From: Ipomoea triloba
Taxonomy: Eukaryota; Streptophyta; Magnoliopsida; Solanales; Convolvulaceae
Direction: 5' to 3'
NCBI RefSeq assembly: GCF_003576645.1
Contig: NC_044922.1
Span: forward strand, 10,018,921 to 10,082,920
DNA length: 64,000 nucleotides
The position numbers and the translations under genes were made by a program. The notes under the pieces were generated by a model. The model was not told where the DNA came from. It ran no database searches and saw only the letters and a list, made by a program, of their open reading frames with translations. This document shows, piece by piece, positions 48,680-61,573 of this stretch (the stretch's first letter is position 1; every line of letters begins with the position of its first letter).

Positions 48680-50303
48680 AAACGCGAGCGATTTTACCTG
48701 CTGCCAGGCGAGTGGTGACTGAAGGAGATTGGGTTGAGTAGGTTTTACGCGCTCGCTGCTTTTTCTTTGTCACTGTCACAAATTCCTTAATATCAGGTTC
48801 CCACAACTTAGCAGAAAAACATTTGTTAGATTCTTTCCAGGACTCAAGAAGTTCCTTTGAAAAAATTTGATCGTCACGAGGATTGTCACCATCAGAGTAA
48901 TGGCCTGGAATCGATTCTTGGGAACTGTCAGTACAGAGGCCCTGATCATCAATTAATTGAGTCCCTAAGATTTTAGGATGATCCGGGATGAGCNTTAATA
49001 TCAGGTTCCCACAACTTAGCAGAAAAACATTTGTTAGATTCTTTCCAGGACTCAAGAAGTTCCTTTGAAAAAATTTGATCGTCACGAGGATTGTCACCAT
49101 CAGAGTAATGGCCTGGAATCGATTCTTGGGAACTGTCAGTACAGAGGCCCTGATCATCAATTAATTGAGTCCCTAAGATTTTAGGATGATCCGGGATGAG
49201 CATTAATTGAGTCCCTAAGATTTTAGGATGATCCGGGATGAGCATAATTTGATCAGAAACTAAACAGTCTGAGTCCTGTTGCTTGTTATCATTTTCCTTT
49301 AGAACTGGTACCTTCTCATTTGAATCCGAAGACTGCGTAGGTCCATTATCAATGCTTAACGGAGGTAGGATGGATACCTGAGCCACAGGTCGCCACCGTT
49401 TGCGCGGGGGAACAATCGCTACGGGTTCTACAATGGTGCTTGGCTTCTCTACGATCTGAGCTTGTGTTCTTTCAGGCACTTGATTGGTTTCTTGGGCTGC
49501 CCTCTGGACTGAAGAAGATCTGCATTCTTTAGATGAATGCCCAAATTTGTTGCAGTTTAAGCAATAAGGTGGTATGTATTCGTATTTGACAGCTTATGTG
49601 AATCCTCCAAAAGATCCGTTGTCGATCCAAACGTTCTGCGGTAACGGCTTGGTGACGTTTAACTCCACACAGACCCTGGCTACTGAAGGTCTGTTAGTTG
49701 ATAGAGTTGAAGCATCAACCTTCAGAGGGGTTCCGATGAGATTCGCGATAGAGTAGACTGCGCTTTTGTCTTGTAGGTGTGCAGGAAGTCCTTCAAAAGC
49801 AATCCAAACTGGAACAATAGGAACTTCGACCTCTGGACGGAAATCTGGTGTCCATTTGAACACGTTCATAATGAATCCTTGAATTGACCAAGATTTCCTG
49901 AGCCAACAACGTTGATAGTCTTCCTCGAGGTCGAAATTGATCAGGATGTGTCGTTGGTCTATCAAACCTAAGGAGAAATGACCTCCGAAGCCAATTTGCT
50001 CAAAGATTTTCCGGATTAACTGCATGGAGGGTCTACCCTTGGAGAATTTCCCGATCAAAGCGAATTTAAATTTCTGTGCAAGGATCTGAATATCTTGATC
50101 GGTGAAAGAAACTGCCGGCATACCTTTAAATTTATCTTGATCGGTGAAAGAAACTGCCGGCATACCTTTAAATTTCCTGGGAGGTCGAACTGGAATAGAG
50201 TTTGCTTTAGTATTAGAGAGTACATCGGCGAAGGAACGCGGAGGTGGGGGGGCTGAGGCAAGTACATCGGCGAAGGAACGCGGAGGTGGGGGGGCTGAGG
50301 CAA
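48680..50303 (-). pseudogene. LINE ORF1: DUF4283 RNA-binding protein with CCHC knuckle, damaged
   Basis: On the minus strand: proline-rich N terminus (PQPPHLRVPSPMY, duplicated), MPAVSFTDQD (also duplicated), then a DUF4283 domain with FALIGKFSKGRPSM and WIAFEGLPAHL; a TAA just after FGGFT (near 49594); then EYIPPYCLNCNKFGHSSKEC, a CX2CX4HX4C zinc knuckle (about 49523-49570), and a long hydrophilic tail. A 207-bp block is duplicated across a single N (48787-48993 and 48995-49201), and 42 bp are duplicated at 49160-49243. The boundaries given span the recognisable pieces; the original reading frame is interrupted in several places. Confidence 0.8.
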
Positions 50304-50850
50304 CTGGAGTGGCGGAGAAGGAGATTCAACTTTACTCTTTCGGACAGCTAGATATATATATATATATAGATTATAACAATGTACTAATCCTAACGTATAA
50401 TAATGTTTTGATGTTATAGGATTTCGTGTTTTAATATTATTATACTTTTAATATTATTTTATTGTTTTAATTGTTTTAATGTACAATATTTTGGGCGGGA
50501 AATAGGATTTCGTTTTGGAGGATTTTGTTTTTATATATATATAGATAGATTATAACAATGTACTAATCCTAATGTATAACAATGGTTTGATGTTATAGAA
50601 TTTCGTGTTTTAATATTATTGTACTTTGAATATTATTTTATTGTTTTAATTGTTTTAATGTACAATATTTTGGGAAGGAAATAGGATTTTATTTTCGAGG
50701 ATTTTATTTTTATATATCCTAACGTATAACAATGTTTTGATGTTATAGGATTTCGTGTTTTATTATTATTGTACTTTTAATATTATTTTATTGTTTTAAT
50801 TGTTTTAATGTACAATATTTTGGGCGGGAAATAGAATTTCGTTTTGGAGG

Positions 50851-50920
<70 letters not shown>

Positions 50921-50922
<2 letters not shown>

Positions 50923-53370
50923 TTATAACAATGTACTAAGCCTAATGTATAACAATGTTTTGATGTTATAGAATTTCGTGTTTTAATATTATTGTACTTT
51001 CAATATTATTTTATTGATTTACTTGTATTAATGTACAATATTTTGGGCGGGAAATAGAATTTCGTGTTGGAGGATTTTGTTTATATATATATATAGATTA
51101 TAACAATGTACTAAGCCTAATGTATAACAATGTTTTGATGTTATAGAATTTCGTGTTTTAATATTATTGTACTTTCAATATTATTTTATTGATTTACTTG
51201 TATTAATGTACAATATTTTGGGCGGGAAATAGAATTTCGTGTTGGAGGATTTTGTTTATATATATATATAGATTATAACAATGTACTAAGCCTAATGTAT
51301 AACAATGTTTTGATGTTATAGAATTTCGTGTTTTAATATTATTGTACTTTCAATATTATTTTATTGATTTACTTGTATTAATGTACAATATTTTGGGCGG
51401 GAAATAGAATTTCGTGTTGGAGGATTTTGTTTATATATATATATAGATTATAACAATGTACTAAGCCTAATGTATAACAATGTTTTGATGTTATAGAATT
51501 TCGTGTTTTAATATTATTGTACTTTCAATATTATTTTATTGATTTACTTGTATTAATGTACAATATTTTGGGCGGGAAATAGAATTTCGTGTTGGAGGAT
51601 TTTGTTTATATATATATATAGATTATAACAATGTACTAAGCCTAATGTATAACAATGTTTTGATGTTATAGAATTTCGTGTTTTAATATTATTGTACTTT
51701 CAATATTATTTTATTGATTTACTTGTATTAATGTACAATATTTTGGGCGGGAAATAGAATTTCGTGTTGGAGGATTTTGTTTATATATATATATAGATTA
51801 TAACAATGTACTAAGCCTAATGTATAACAATGTTTTGATGTTATAGAATTTCGTGTTTTAATATTATTGTACTTTCAATATTATTTTATTGATTTACTTG
51901 TATTAATGTACAATATTTTGGGCGGGAAATAGAATTTCGTGTTGGAGGATTTTGTTTATATATATATATAGATTATAACAATGTACTAAGCCTAATGTAT
52001 AACAATGTTTTGATGTTATAGAATTTCGTGTTTTAATATTATTGTACTTTCAATATTATTTTATTGATTTACTTGTATTAATGTACAATATTTTGGGCGG
52101 GAAATAGAATTTCGTGTTGGAGGATTTTGTTTATATATATATATAGATTATAACAATGTACTAAGCCTAATGTATAACAATGTTTTGATGTTATAGAATT
52201 TCGTGTTTTAATATTATTGTACTTTCAATATTATTTTATTGATTTACTTGTATTAATGTACAATATTTTGGGCGGGAAATAGAATTTCGTGTTGGAGGAT
52301 TTTGTTTATATATATATATAGATTATAACAATGTACTAAGCCTAATGTATAACAATGTTTTGATGTTATAGAATTTCGTGTTTTAATATTATTGTACTTT
52401 CAATATTATTTTATTGATTTACTTGTATTAATGTACAATATTTTGGGCGGGAAATAGAATTTCGTGTTGGAGGATTTTGTTTATATATATATATAGATTA
52501 TAACAATGTACTAAGCCTAATGTATAACAATGTTTTGATGTTATAGAATTTCGTGTTTTAATATTATTGTACTTTCAATATTATTTTATTGATTTACTTG
52601 TATTAATGTACAATATTTTGGGCGGGAAATAGAATTTCGTGTTGGAGGATTTTGTTTATATATATATATAGATTATAACAATGTACTAAGCCTAATGTAT
52701 AACAATGTTTTGATGTTATAGAATTTCGTGTTTTAATATTATTGTACTTTCAATATTATTTTATTGATTTACTTGTATTAATGTACAATATTTTGGGCGG
52801 GAAATAGAATTTCGTGTTGGAGGATTTTGTTTATATATATATATAGATTATAACAATGTACTAAGCCTAATGTATAACAATGTTTTGATGTTATAGAATT
52901 TCGTGTTTTAATATTATTGTACTTTCAATATTATTTTATTGATTTACTTGTATTAATGTACAATATTTTGGGCGGGAAATAGAATTTCGTGTTGGAGGAT
53001 TTTGTTTATATATATATATAGATTATAACAATGTACTAAGCCTAATGTATAACAATGTTTTGATGTTATAGAATTTCGTGTTTTAATATTATTGTACTTT
53101 CAATATTATTTTATTGATTTACTTGTATTAATGTACAATATTTTGGGCGGGAAATAGAATTTCGTGTTGGAGGATTTTGTTTATATATATATATAGATTA
53201 TAACAATGTACTAAGCCTAATGTATAACAATGTTTTGATGTTATAGAATTTCGTGTTTTAATATTATTGTACTTTCAATATTATTTTATTGATTTACTTG
53301 TATTAATGTACAATATTTTGGGCGGGAAATAGAATTTCGTGTTGGAGGATTTTGTTTATATATATATATA
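50921..53370 (+). repeat. Homogenised satellite block A, 14 units of exactly 175 bp
   Basis: Successive GATTATAAC starts fall at 50921, 51096, 51271, 51446 and so on to 53371, a constant 175-bp period. The variant words 'ctaagcctaatg', 'attgatttacttgtattaatg' and 'tcgtgttggagg' distinguish it from flanking units. I saw no difference between units by eye. Every unit retains GGGCGGGAAATAG. Confidence 0.95.
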
Positions 53371-54432
53371 GATTATAACAATGTACTAATCCTAATGTAT
53401 AACAATGTTATGATGTTATAGGATTTCATGTTTTAATATTATTGTACATTTAATATTATTTTATTGTTTTACTTGTTTTAATGTACAATATATTGGGCAG
53501 GAAAATAGGATTTCGTTTTGGGTTGTTTTATTTTTATATATACATAGATAATAACAACGTACTAATCCTAACCCTAACGTATAACAATGTTTTAATGTTA
53601 TAGGATTTCGTGTTTTAATATTATTGTACTTTTAATATTATTTTATTGTTTTAATTGTTTGAATGTATAATATTTTGGGCGGAAAATAGGATTTCGTTTT
53701 GGAGTATTTTGTTTATATATATATATAGATTATAACAATGTACAAATCCTAATGTATAACAATGTTTTGATATTATAGGATTTCGTGTTTTAATATTATT
53801 GTACTTTTAATATTATTTTATTGTTTTAATTGTTTTAATTTACAATATTTTCGACGGGAAATAGGATTTCGTTTTAGAGGATTATATATATATGTATATA
53901 TATGTATATATATATATATAGATTATAACAATGTACTAATCCTAATGTATAACAATGTTTTGATGTTATAGGATTTCGTGTTTTAAAATTGTTATACTTT
54001 TAATATTATTTTATTGTTTTAATTTTTTTAATGTACAATATTTTAGACGGGAAATATGATTTCGTTTTGGAGGATTTTATTTTTATATATACATAGATTA
54101 TAACAATGCACTAATCCTAACGTATAACAATGTTTTGATGTTATAGGATTTCGTGTTTTAATATTATTGTACTTTTGTTTTATTGTGTTAATTGTTTTAA
54201 TGTACAATATTTTGGGCGGAAAATAGGATATCGTTTTGGAGGATTTTGTTTATATATATATATATAGATATAGATTATAACAATGTACTATTCTAATGTA
54301 CAACAATGTTTTGATGTTATAGGATTTCGTGTTTTAATAGTGTTGTACTTTTAATATTATTTTATTATTTTAATTGTTTTAATGTACAATATTTTGGGCG
54401 GGAAATAGGATTTCGTTTTGGAATATTTTGTT

Positions 54433-54463
<31 letters not shown>

Positions 54464-54775
54464 GTAGATTATAACAATGTACTAATCCTAATATATAACA
54501 ATGTTTTGATGTTATAGGATTTCGTGTTTTAATGTTATTGTACTTTTAATATTATTTTATTGTTTTAATTGTTTTATTGTACAATATTTTGGGCAGGAAA
54601 TATGATTTCTTTTTGGAGGATTTTATTTTTATATATCCTAACGTATAACAATGTTTTGATGTTATAGGATTTCATGTTATAAAATTATTGTACTTTTAAT
54701 ATTATTTTATTGTTTTAATTTTTTTAATGTACAATATTTTTTGCCGGAAATAGGATTTCGTTTTGGAGGATTTTT

Positions 54776-54836
<61 letters not shown>

Positions 54837-55348
54837 CAATGTACTAATCCTAATGTATAACAATGTTATGATGTTGTAGGATTTCATGTTTTAATATTAT
54901 TGTACATTTAATATTATTTTACTGTTTTCCTTGTTTTAATGTACAATATATTGGGCAGGAAAATAGGATTTCGTTTTGGATTGTGTTATTTGTATATATA
55001 CATAGATTATAACAACGTACTAATCCTAACCCTAACGTATAACAATGTTTTGATGTTATAGGATTTCGTGTTTTAATACTATCGTACTTTTAATATTGTT
55101 TTATTATTTTAATTGTTTTAATGTACAATATTTTGGGCGGGAAATAGGATTTCGTTTTGGAGAATTTTGTTTATATATATATATAGATTATAACAATGTA
55201 CTAATCCTAATGAATAACAATGTTTTGTTGTTATAGGATTTCGTGTTTTAATATTATTGTACTTTTAATATTATTTTATTGCTTTAATTGTTTTAATATA
55301 CAATATTTTGGGCGGGAAATAGGATTTCGTTTTGGAGGATTTTATATA

Positions 55349-55379
<31 letters not shown>

Positions 55380-55533
55380 AGATTATAAAAATGTACTAAT
55401 CCTAATGCATAACAATGTTTTGATGTTATAGGATTTAGCGTTTTAATATTATTGAACTTTTAATATTATTTTACTGTTTTAATTGTTTTAATGTACAATA
55501 TTTTGGGCGGGAAATAGAATTTCGTTTTTGAGG

Positions 55534-55581
<48 letters not shown>

Positions 55582-56011
55582 TTATAACAATGAACTAATC
55601 CTAATGCATAACAATGTTTTGAAGTTATAGGATTTTGTGTTTTAATATTATTATACTTTTAATATTATTTTATTGTTTTAATGGACAATATTTTGGGCGG
55701 GAAACAGGATTTCATTTTGGAGGATTACAATATTTTGGGCGGGAAACAGGATTTCATTTTGGAGGATTTTATATATATATATATATAGATTAATGTACAA
55801 TATTTTCGGCTGGAAATAGAATTTCGTTTTGGAGGATTTTGTATATATATATAGATTATAATAGTGTACTAATCCTAATGTATAACAATGTTTTGATGTT
55901 ATAGGATTTCGTGTTTTAATATTATTGTACTTTTAATATTATTTTATTGTTTTAATTGTTTTAATGTACAATATTTTGGGCGGGAAATAGGATTTCGTTA
56001 TGGAGGATTTT

Positions 56012-56048
<37 letters not shown>

Positions 56049-56907
56049 TTATAACAATGTACTAATCCTAATGTATAACAATGTTTTGATGTTATAGGAT
56101 TTCGTGTTTTAATATTATTGTACTTTTGTTTTATTGTTTTAATTGTTTTAATGTACAATATTTTGGGCGGAAAATAGGATATCGTTTTGGAGGATTTTGT
56201 TTATATATATATATATAGATATAGATTATAACAATGTACTATTCTAATGTACAACAATGTTTTGATGTTATAGGATTTCGTGTTTTAATAGTGTTGTACT
56301 TTTAATATTATTTTATTATTTTAATTGTTTTAATGTACAATATTTTGGGCGGGAAATAGGATTTCGTTTTGGAGAATCTTGTTTTTATATATATATAGAT
56401 TATAACAATGTACTAATTCTAATGCATAACAATGTTTTGTTGTTATAGGATTTCGTGTTTTAATATTATTGTATTTTTAATATTATTTTATTGCTTTAAT
56501 TGTTTTAATATACAATATTTTGGGCGGGAAATAGGATTTCGTTTTGGAGAATTTTGTTTATATATATATATAGATTATAACAATGTACTAATCCTAATGC
56601 ATAACAATGTTTTGATGTTATAGGATTTCGTGTTTTAATATTATTGTAATTTTAATATTATTTTATTCTTTTAATTGTTTTAATGTACAATATTTTGGAT
56701 GGAAAATAGAATTTCGTTTTGGAGGATTTTGTTTATATATATATATATATATATGGATTATAACAATGTACTAATCCTAATGCATAACAATGTTTTGATG
56801 TTATAGGATTTCGTGTTTTAATATTGTTTTATTTTTTTAATTGTTTTAATGTACAATATTTTGGGCGGGAAATATGATTTCGTTTTGGAGGATTTTGTTT
56901 TTATATA

Positions 56908-56967
<60 letters not shown>

Positions 56968-57486
56968 TATAGATTATAACAATGTACTATTCTATTGTAC
57001 AACAATGTTTTGATGTTATAGGATTTCGTGTTTTAATATTATTATACTTTTAATATTATTTTATTCTTTTAATTGTTTTAATGTACAATATTTTGGGTGG
57101 GAAATAGGATTTCGTTTTGGGGGATTTTGTTTATATATATATATAGATATAGATTATAACAATGTACTATTCTATTGTACAACAATGTTTTGATGTTATA
57201 GGATTTCGTGTTTTAATATTATTATACTTTTAATATTATTTTATTGTTTTAATTATTTTAATGTACAATATTTTGGGCGGGAAATAGGATTTCGTTTTGG
57301 AGGATTTTGTTTATATATATATATAGATTATAACAATCAACTAATCCTAATGCATAACAATGTTTTGATGTTATAGGATTTCGTGTTTTAATATTATTGT
57401 ACTTTTAATATTGTTTTATTGTTTTAATTGTTTTAATGTACAATATTTTGGTCGGGAAATAGGATTTCGTTTTGGAATATTTTGTT

Positions 57487-57519
<33 letters not shown>

Positions 57520-57695
57520 GTAGATTATAACAATGTACTAATCCTAATATATAACAATGTTTTGATGTTATAGGATTTCGTGTTTTCATATTATTGTACT
57601 TTTAATATTATTTTATTATTTTAATTGTTTTAATGTACAATATTTTGGGCGGGAAATAGGGTTTCGTTTTGGAGGATTTTGTATATATATATATA

Positions 57696-60463
57696 GATTA
57701 TAATAGTGTACTAATCCTAATGTATAACAATGTTATGATGTTGTAGGATTTCATGTTTTAATATTATTGTACTTTTAATAGTGTTTTATTGTTTTAATTG
57801 TTTTAATGGACAATAGTGTGGGTGGAAAATAGAATTTCGTTTTGGAGGATTTTGTATATATATATATAGATTATAATAGTGTACTAATCCTAATGTATAA
57901 CAATGTTATGATGTTGTAGGATTTCATGTTTTAATATTATTGTACTTTTAATAGTGTTTTATTGTTTTAATTGTTTTAATGGACAATAGTGTGGGTGGAA
58001 AATAGAATTTCGTTTTGGAGGATTTTGTATATATATATATAGATTATAATAGTGTACTAATCCTAATGTATAACAATGTTATGATGTTGTAGGATTTCAT
58101 GTTTTAATATTATTGTACTTTTAATAGTGTTTTATTGTTTTAATTGTTTTAATGGACAATAGTGTGGGTGGAAAATAGAATTTCGTTTTGGAGGATTTTG
58201 TATATATATATATAGATTATAATAGTGTACTAATCCTAATGTATAACAATGTTATGATGTTGTAGGATTTCATGTTTTAATATTATTGTACTTTTAATAG
58301 TGTTTTATTGTTTTAATTGTTTTAATGGACAATAGTGTGGGTGGAAAATAGAATTTCGTTTTGGAGGATTTTGTATATATATATATAGATTATAATAGTG
58401 TACTAATCCTAATGTATAACAATGTTATGATGTTGTAGGATTTCATGTTTTAATATTATTGTACTTTTAATAGTGTTTTATTGTTTTAATTGTTTTAATG
58501 GACAATAGTGTGGGTGGAAAATAGAATTTCGTTTTGGAGGATTTTGTATATATATATATAGATTATAATAGTGTACTAATCCTAATGTATAACAATGTTA
58601 TGATGTTGTAGGATTTCATGTTTTAATATTATTGTACTTTTAATAGTGTTTTATTGTTTTAATTGTTTTAATGGACAATAGTGTGGGTGGAAAATAGAAT
58701 TTCGTTTTGGAGGATTTTGTATATATATATATAGATTATAATAGTGTACTAATCCTAATGTATAACAATGTTATGATGTTGTAGGATTTCATGTTTTAAT
58801 ATTATTGTACTTTTAATAGTGTTTTATTGTTTTAATTGTTTTAATGGACAATAGTGTGGGTGGAAAATAGAATTTCGTTTTGGAGGATTTTGTATATATA
58901 TATATAGATTATAATAGTGTACTAATCCTAATGTATAACAATGTTATGATGTTGTAGGATTTCATGTTTTAATATTATTGTACTTTTAATAGTGTTTTAT
59001 TGTTTTAATTGTTTTAATGGACAATAGTGTGGGTGGAAAATAGAATTTCGTTTTGGAGGATTTTGTATATATATATATAGATTATAATAGTGTACTAATC
59101 CTAATGTATAACAATGTTATGATGTTGTAGGATTTCATGTTTTAATATTATTGTACTTTTAATAGTGTTTTATTGTTTTAATTGTTTTAATGGACAATAG
59201 TGTGGGTGGAAAATAGAATTTCGTTTTGGAGGATTTTGTATATATATATATAGATTATAATAGTGTACTAATCCTAATGTATAACAATGTTATGATGTTG
59301 TAGGATTTCATGTTTTAATATTATTGTACTTTTAATAGTGTTTTATTGTTTTAATTGTTTTAATGGACAATAGTGTGGGTGGAAAATAGAATTTCGTTTT
59401 GGAGGATTTTGTATATATATATATAGATTATAATAGTGTACTAATCCTAATGTATAACAATGTTATGATGTTGTAGGATTTCATGTTTTAATATTATTGT
59501 ACTTTTAATAGTGTTTTATTGTTTTAATTGTTTTAATGGACAATAGTGTGGGTGGAAAATAGAATTTCGTTTTGGAGGATTTTGTATATATATATATAGA
59601 TTATAATAGTGTACTAATCCTAATGTATAACAATGTTATGATGTTGTAGGATTTCATGTTTTAATATTATTGTACTTTTAATAGTGTTTTATTGTTTTAA
59701 TTGTTTTAATGGACAATAGTGTGGGTGGAAAATAGAATTTCGTTTTGGAGGATTTTGTATATATATATATAGATTATAATAGTGTACTAATCCTAATGTA
59801 TAACAATGTTATGATGTTGTAGGATTTCATGTTTTAATATTATTGTACTTTTAATAGTGTTTTATTGTTTTAATTGTTTTAATGGACAATAGTGTGGGTG
59901 GAAAATAGAATTTCGTTTTGGAGGATTTTGTATATATATATATAGATTATAATAGTGTACTAATCCTAATGTATAACAATGTTATGATGTTGTAGGATTT
60001 CATGTTTTAATATTATTGTACTTTTAATAGTGTTTTATTGTTTTAATTGTTTTAATGGACAATAGTGTGGGTGGAAAATAGAATTTCGTTTTGGAGGATT
60101 TTGTATATATATATATAGATTATAATAGTGTACTAATCCTAATGTATAACAATGTTATGATGTTGTAGGATTTCATGTTTTAATATTATTGTACTTTTAA
60201 TAGTGTTTTATTGTTTTAATTGTTTTAATGGACAATAGTGTGGGTGGAAAATAGAATTTCGTTTTGGAGGATTTTGTATATATATATATAGATTATAATA
60301 GTGTACTAATCCTAATGTATAACAATGTTATGATGTTGTAGGATTTCATGTTTTAATATTATTGTACTTTTAATAGTGTTTTATTGTTTTAATTGTTTTA
60401 ATGGACAATAGTGTGGGTGGAAAATAGAATTTCGTTTTGGAGGATTTTGTATATATATATATA
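57696..60463 (+). repeat. Homogenised satellite block B, 16 units of exactly 173 bp
   Basis: GATTATAAT starts fall at 57696, 57869, 58042 and so on to 60464, a constant 173-bp period. Distinguishing words are 'aatagtgtact', 'gttatgatgttgtagg', 'aatagtgttttattg' and 'ggacaatagtgtgggtggaaaatag'. The unit starting at 60464 begins as block B and switches to the ancestral form from about 60545, marking the recombination edge of the block. The E2F-like motif is lost in this variant. Confidence 0.95.
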
Positions 60464-60650
60464 GATTATAATAGTGTACTAATCCTAATGTATAACAATG
60501 TTATGATGTTGTAGGATTTCATGTTTTAATATTATTGTACTTTTAATATTATTTTATTGTTTTAATTGTTTTAATGTACAATATTTTGGGCGGGAAATAG
60601 GATTTCGTTTTGGAGGATTTTGTTTATATATATATATAGATTATGAACCT

Positions 60651-61573
60651 ACTATAGAGTGAATGTTAATAATATGTTGTGTATTTAGTTTAGTGTTTAT
60701 GAACATTAATGTTTATATTTATGAACATATAGAACAAATATTATGAGTATAGTACACGACGAATATTACTAAACATGATGCGTTCATAATATACTGTCTA
60801 AGTACATTAAGCTTTATTTTTATGAACTTATAGAATGAATATTATGAATCTACTATAGAGTGAATGAAACTGCATATGATATACATTTAGTTTTGAGTGT
60901 ATAGACATTAAGGTTTGATTTCTGTACATATATAGTAAATATTATGAACATAGTCTATAATAATAGTATTAATTATGATGTCATTTTGGACCAGGACCCA
61001 CCATGGAAGCAACACGCATTACCTGCATTTACTAAATAAATATATTATTTTGGAAACCTGAAACAATACACATAGCCTGCACTTACTAATATTACATTTA
61101 GTGTAATAGTTTAGTAGATGCAAATTCTAAAACTTTTGGGCAGTCAAATACATTATTTGTTGTGCTGACTACATTTAATTAAAATTTTCAAATTCAAACT
61201 TTGTGTCTACCAAAGTCACTTTGCACTCTAACTTTTAGATGTTCCTTAGCTTGCTTATAAATACCCACAAATTAGGTTCGTTTTTTTTTTGGTGGTATAG
61301 TTCTCTTTGTATATTCACATGGTATTTTTTTAGTTTGACAAGTGATGGGTCTATGGTCTTTTTTATTTTTATTTTTTATTTAATCCCAACACTAAGTCAT
61401 TATGCAACAAAAATTGATATTAAGTACTATACATACTTTATTATAATAATATATTGTTAGAATATTACATAATATTTTGAGTATATTTATTTATCTGCAC
61501 TATTTAAATTTGATAAATAATATAATTATTGAATATATATTACTAACCATGCATCGCATGGGTGCCATACTAG
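60651..61573 (+). mobile_element. Helitron-type 3' end with upstream spacer
   Basis: At 61547-61561 CCATGCATCGCATGG forms a six-base-pair hairpin with a three-base loop, followed nine bases later by CTAG (61570-61573) and then T. That is a plant Helitron 3' end, with the same GCATCGCATGG core as the opposite-strand end at 42365. The spacer 60651-61000 repeats words also seen around 41990-42360 ('aatattatgaacatagta', 'aatatgatgcgt'). No Rep/helicase gene is seen here and the 5' end is not resolved, so the body length is unknown. Confidence 0.7.

Larger units (their letters stand above)
44688..50345 (-). mobile_element. LINE (L1-type) non-LTR retrotransposon, nearly full length
   Basis: Reading on the minus strand: a short leader, ORF1 (gag-like, 50300-48660 region), ORF2 (endonuclease, reverse transcriptase, RNase H, 48660-44753), about 55 bases of 3' UTR and a poly(A) tail (poly-T on the plus strand near 44688-44697). 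It lies in a TA tract of the satellite, with TA-rich sequence on both sides, so a target duplication cannot be separated from the tract. Broken by an ORF1 nonsense codon, an ORF2 frameshift and several 42-bp duplications. Confidence 0.9.
50346..60650. repeat. Satellite array, about 55-60 units of ~170-185 bp
   Basis: Each unit has 'gattataacaatgtactaatcctaatgtat', 'aacaatgttttgatgttatagg', 'atttcgtgttttaatattattg', 'tgtacaatattttgggcgggaaatagg' and a (TA)n tract. Diverged copies with variable TA lengths occupy about 50346-50920, 53371-57695 and the end; two highly homogeneous blocks (next entries) fill the rest. The array resumes at 44336-44687 beyond the LINE. No gene is seen in it. Confidence 0.95.

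Noticed and set aside
50921..60463. Regular repeats as a CRISPR array
   Set aside because: Units are 173-175 bp with no unique spacers, in a plant genome; this is a satellite.
50346..60650. Centromeric satellite
   Set aside because: Unit length is in the usual range, but the array is only about 10 kb, lies beside Helitron and LINE DNA and within tens of kb of active-looking genes. Genome-wide copy number or CENH3 mapping would be needed.
61000..61573. A full Helitron body at the right-hand 3' end
   Set aside because: No Rep or helicase motif and no identifiable 5' TC start upstream; only the 3' end is supported.
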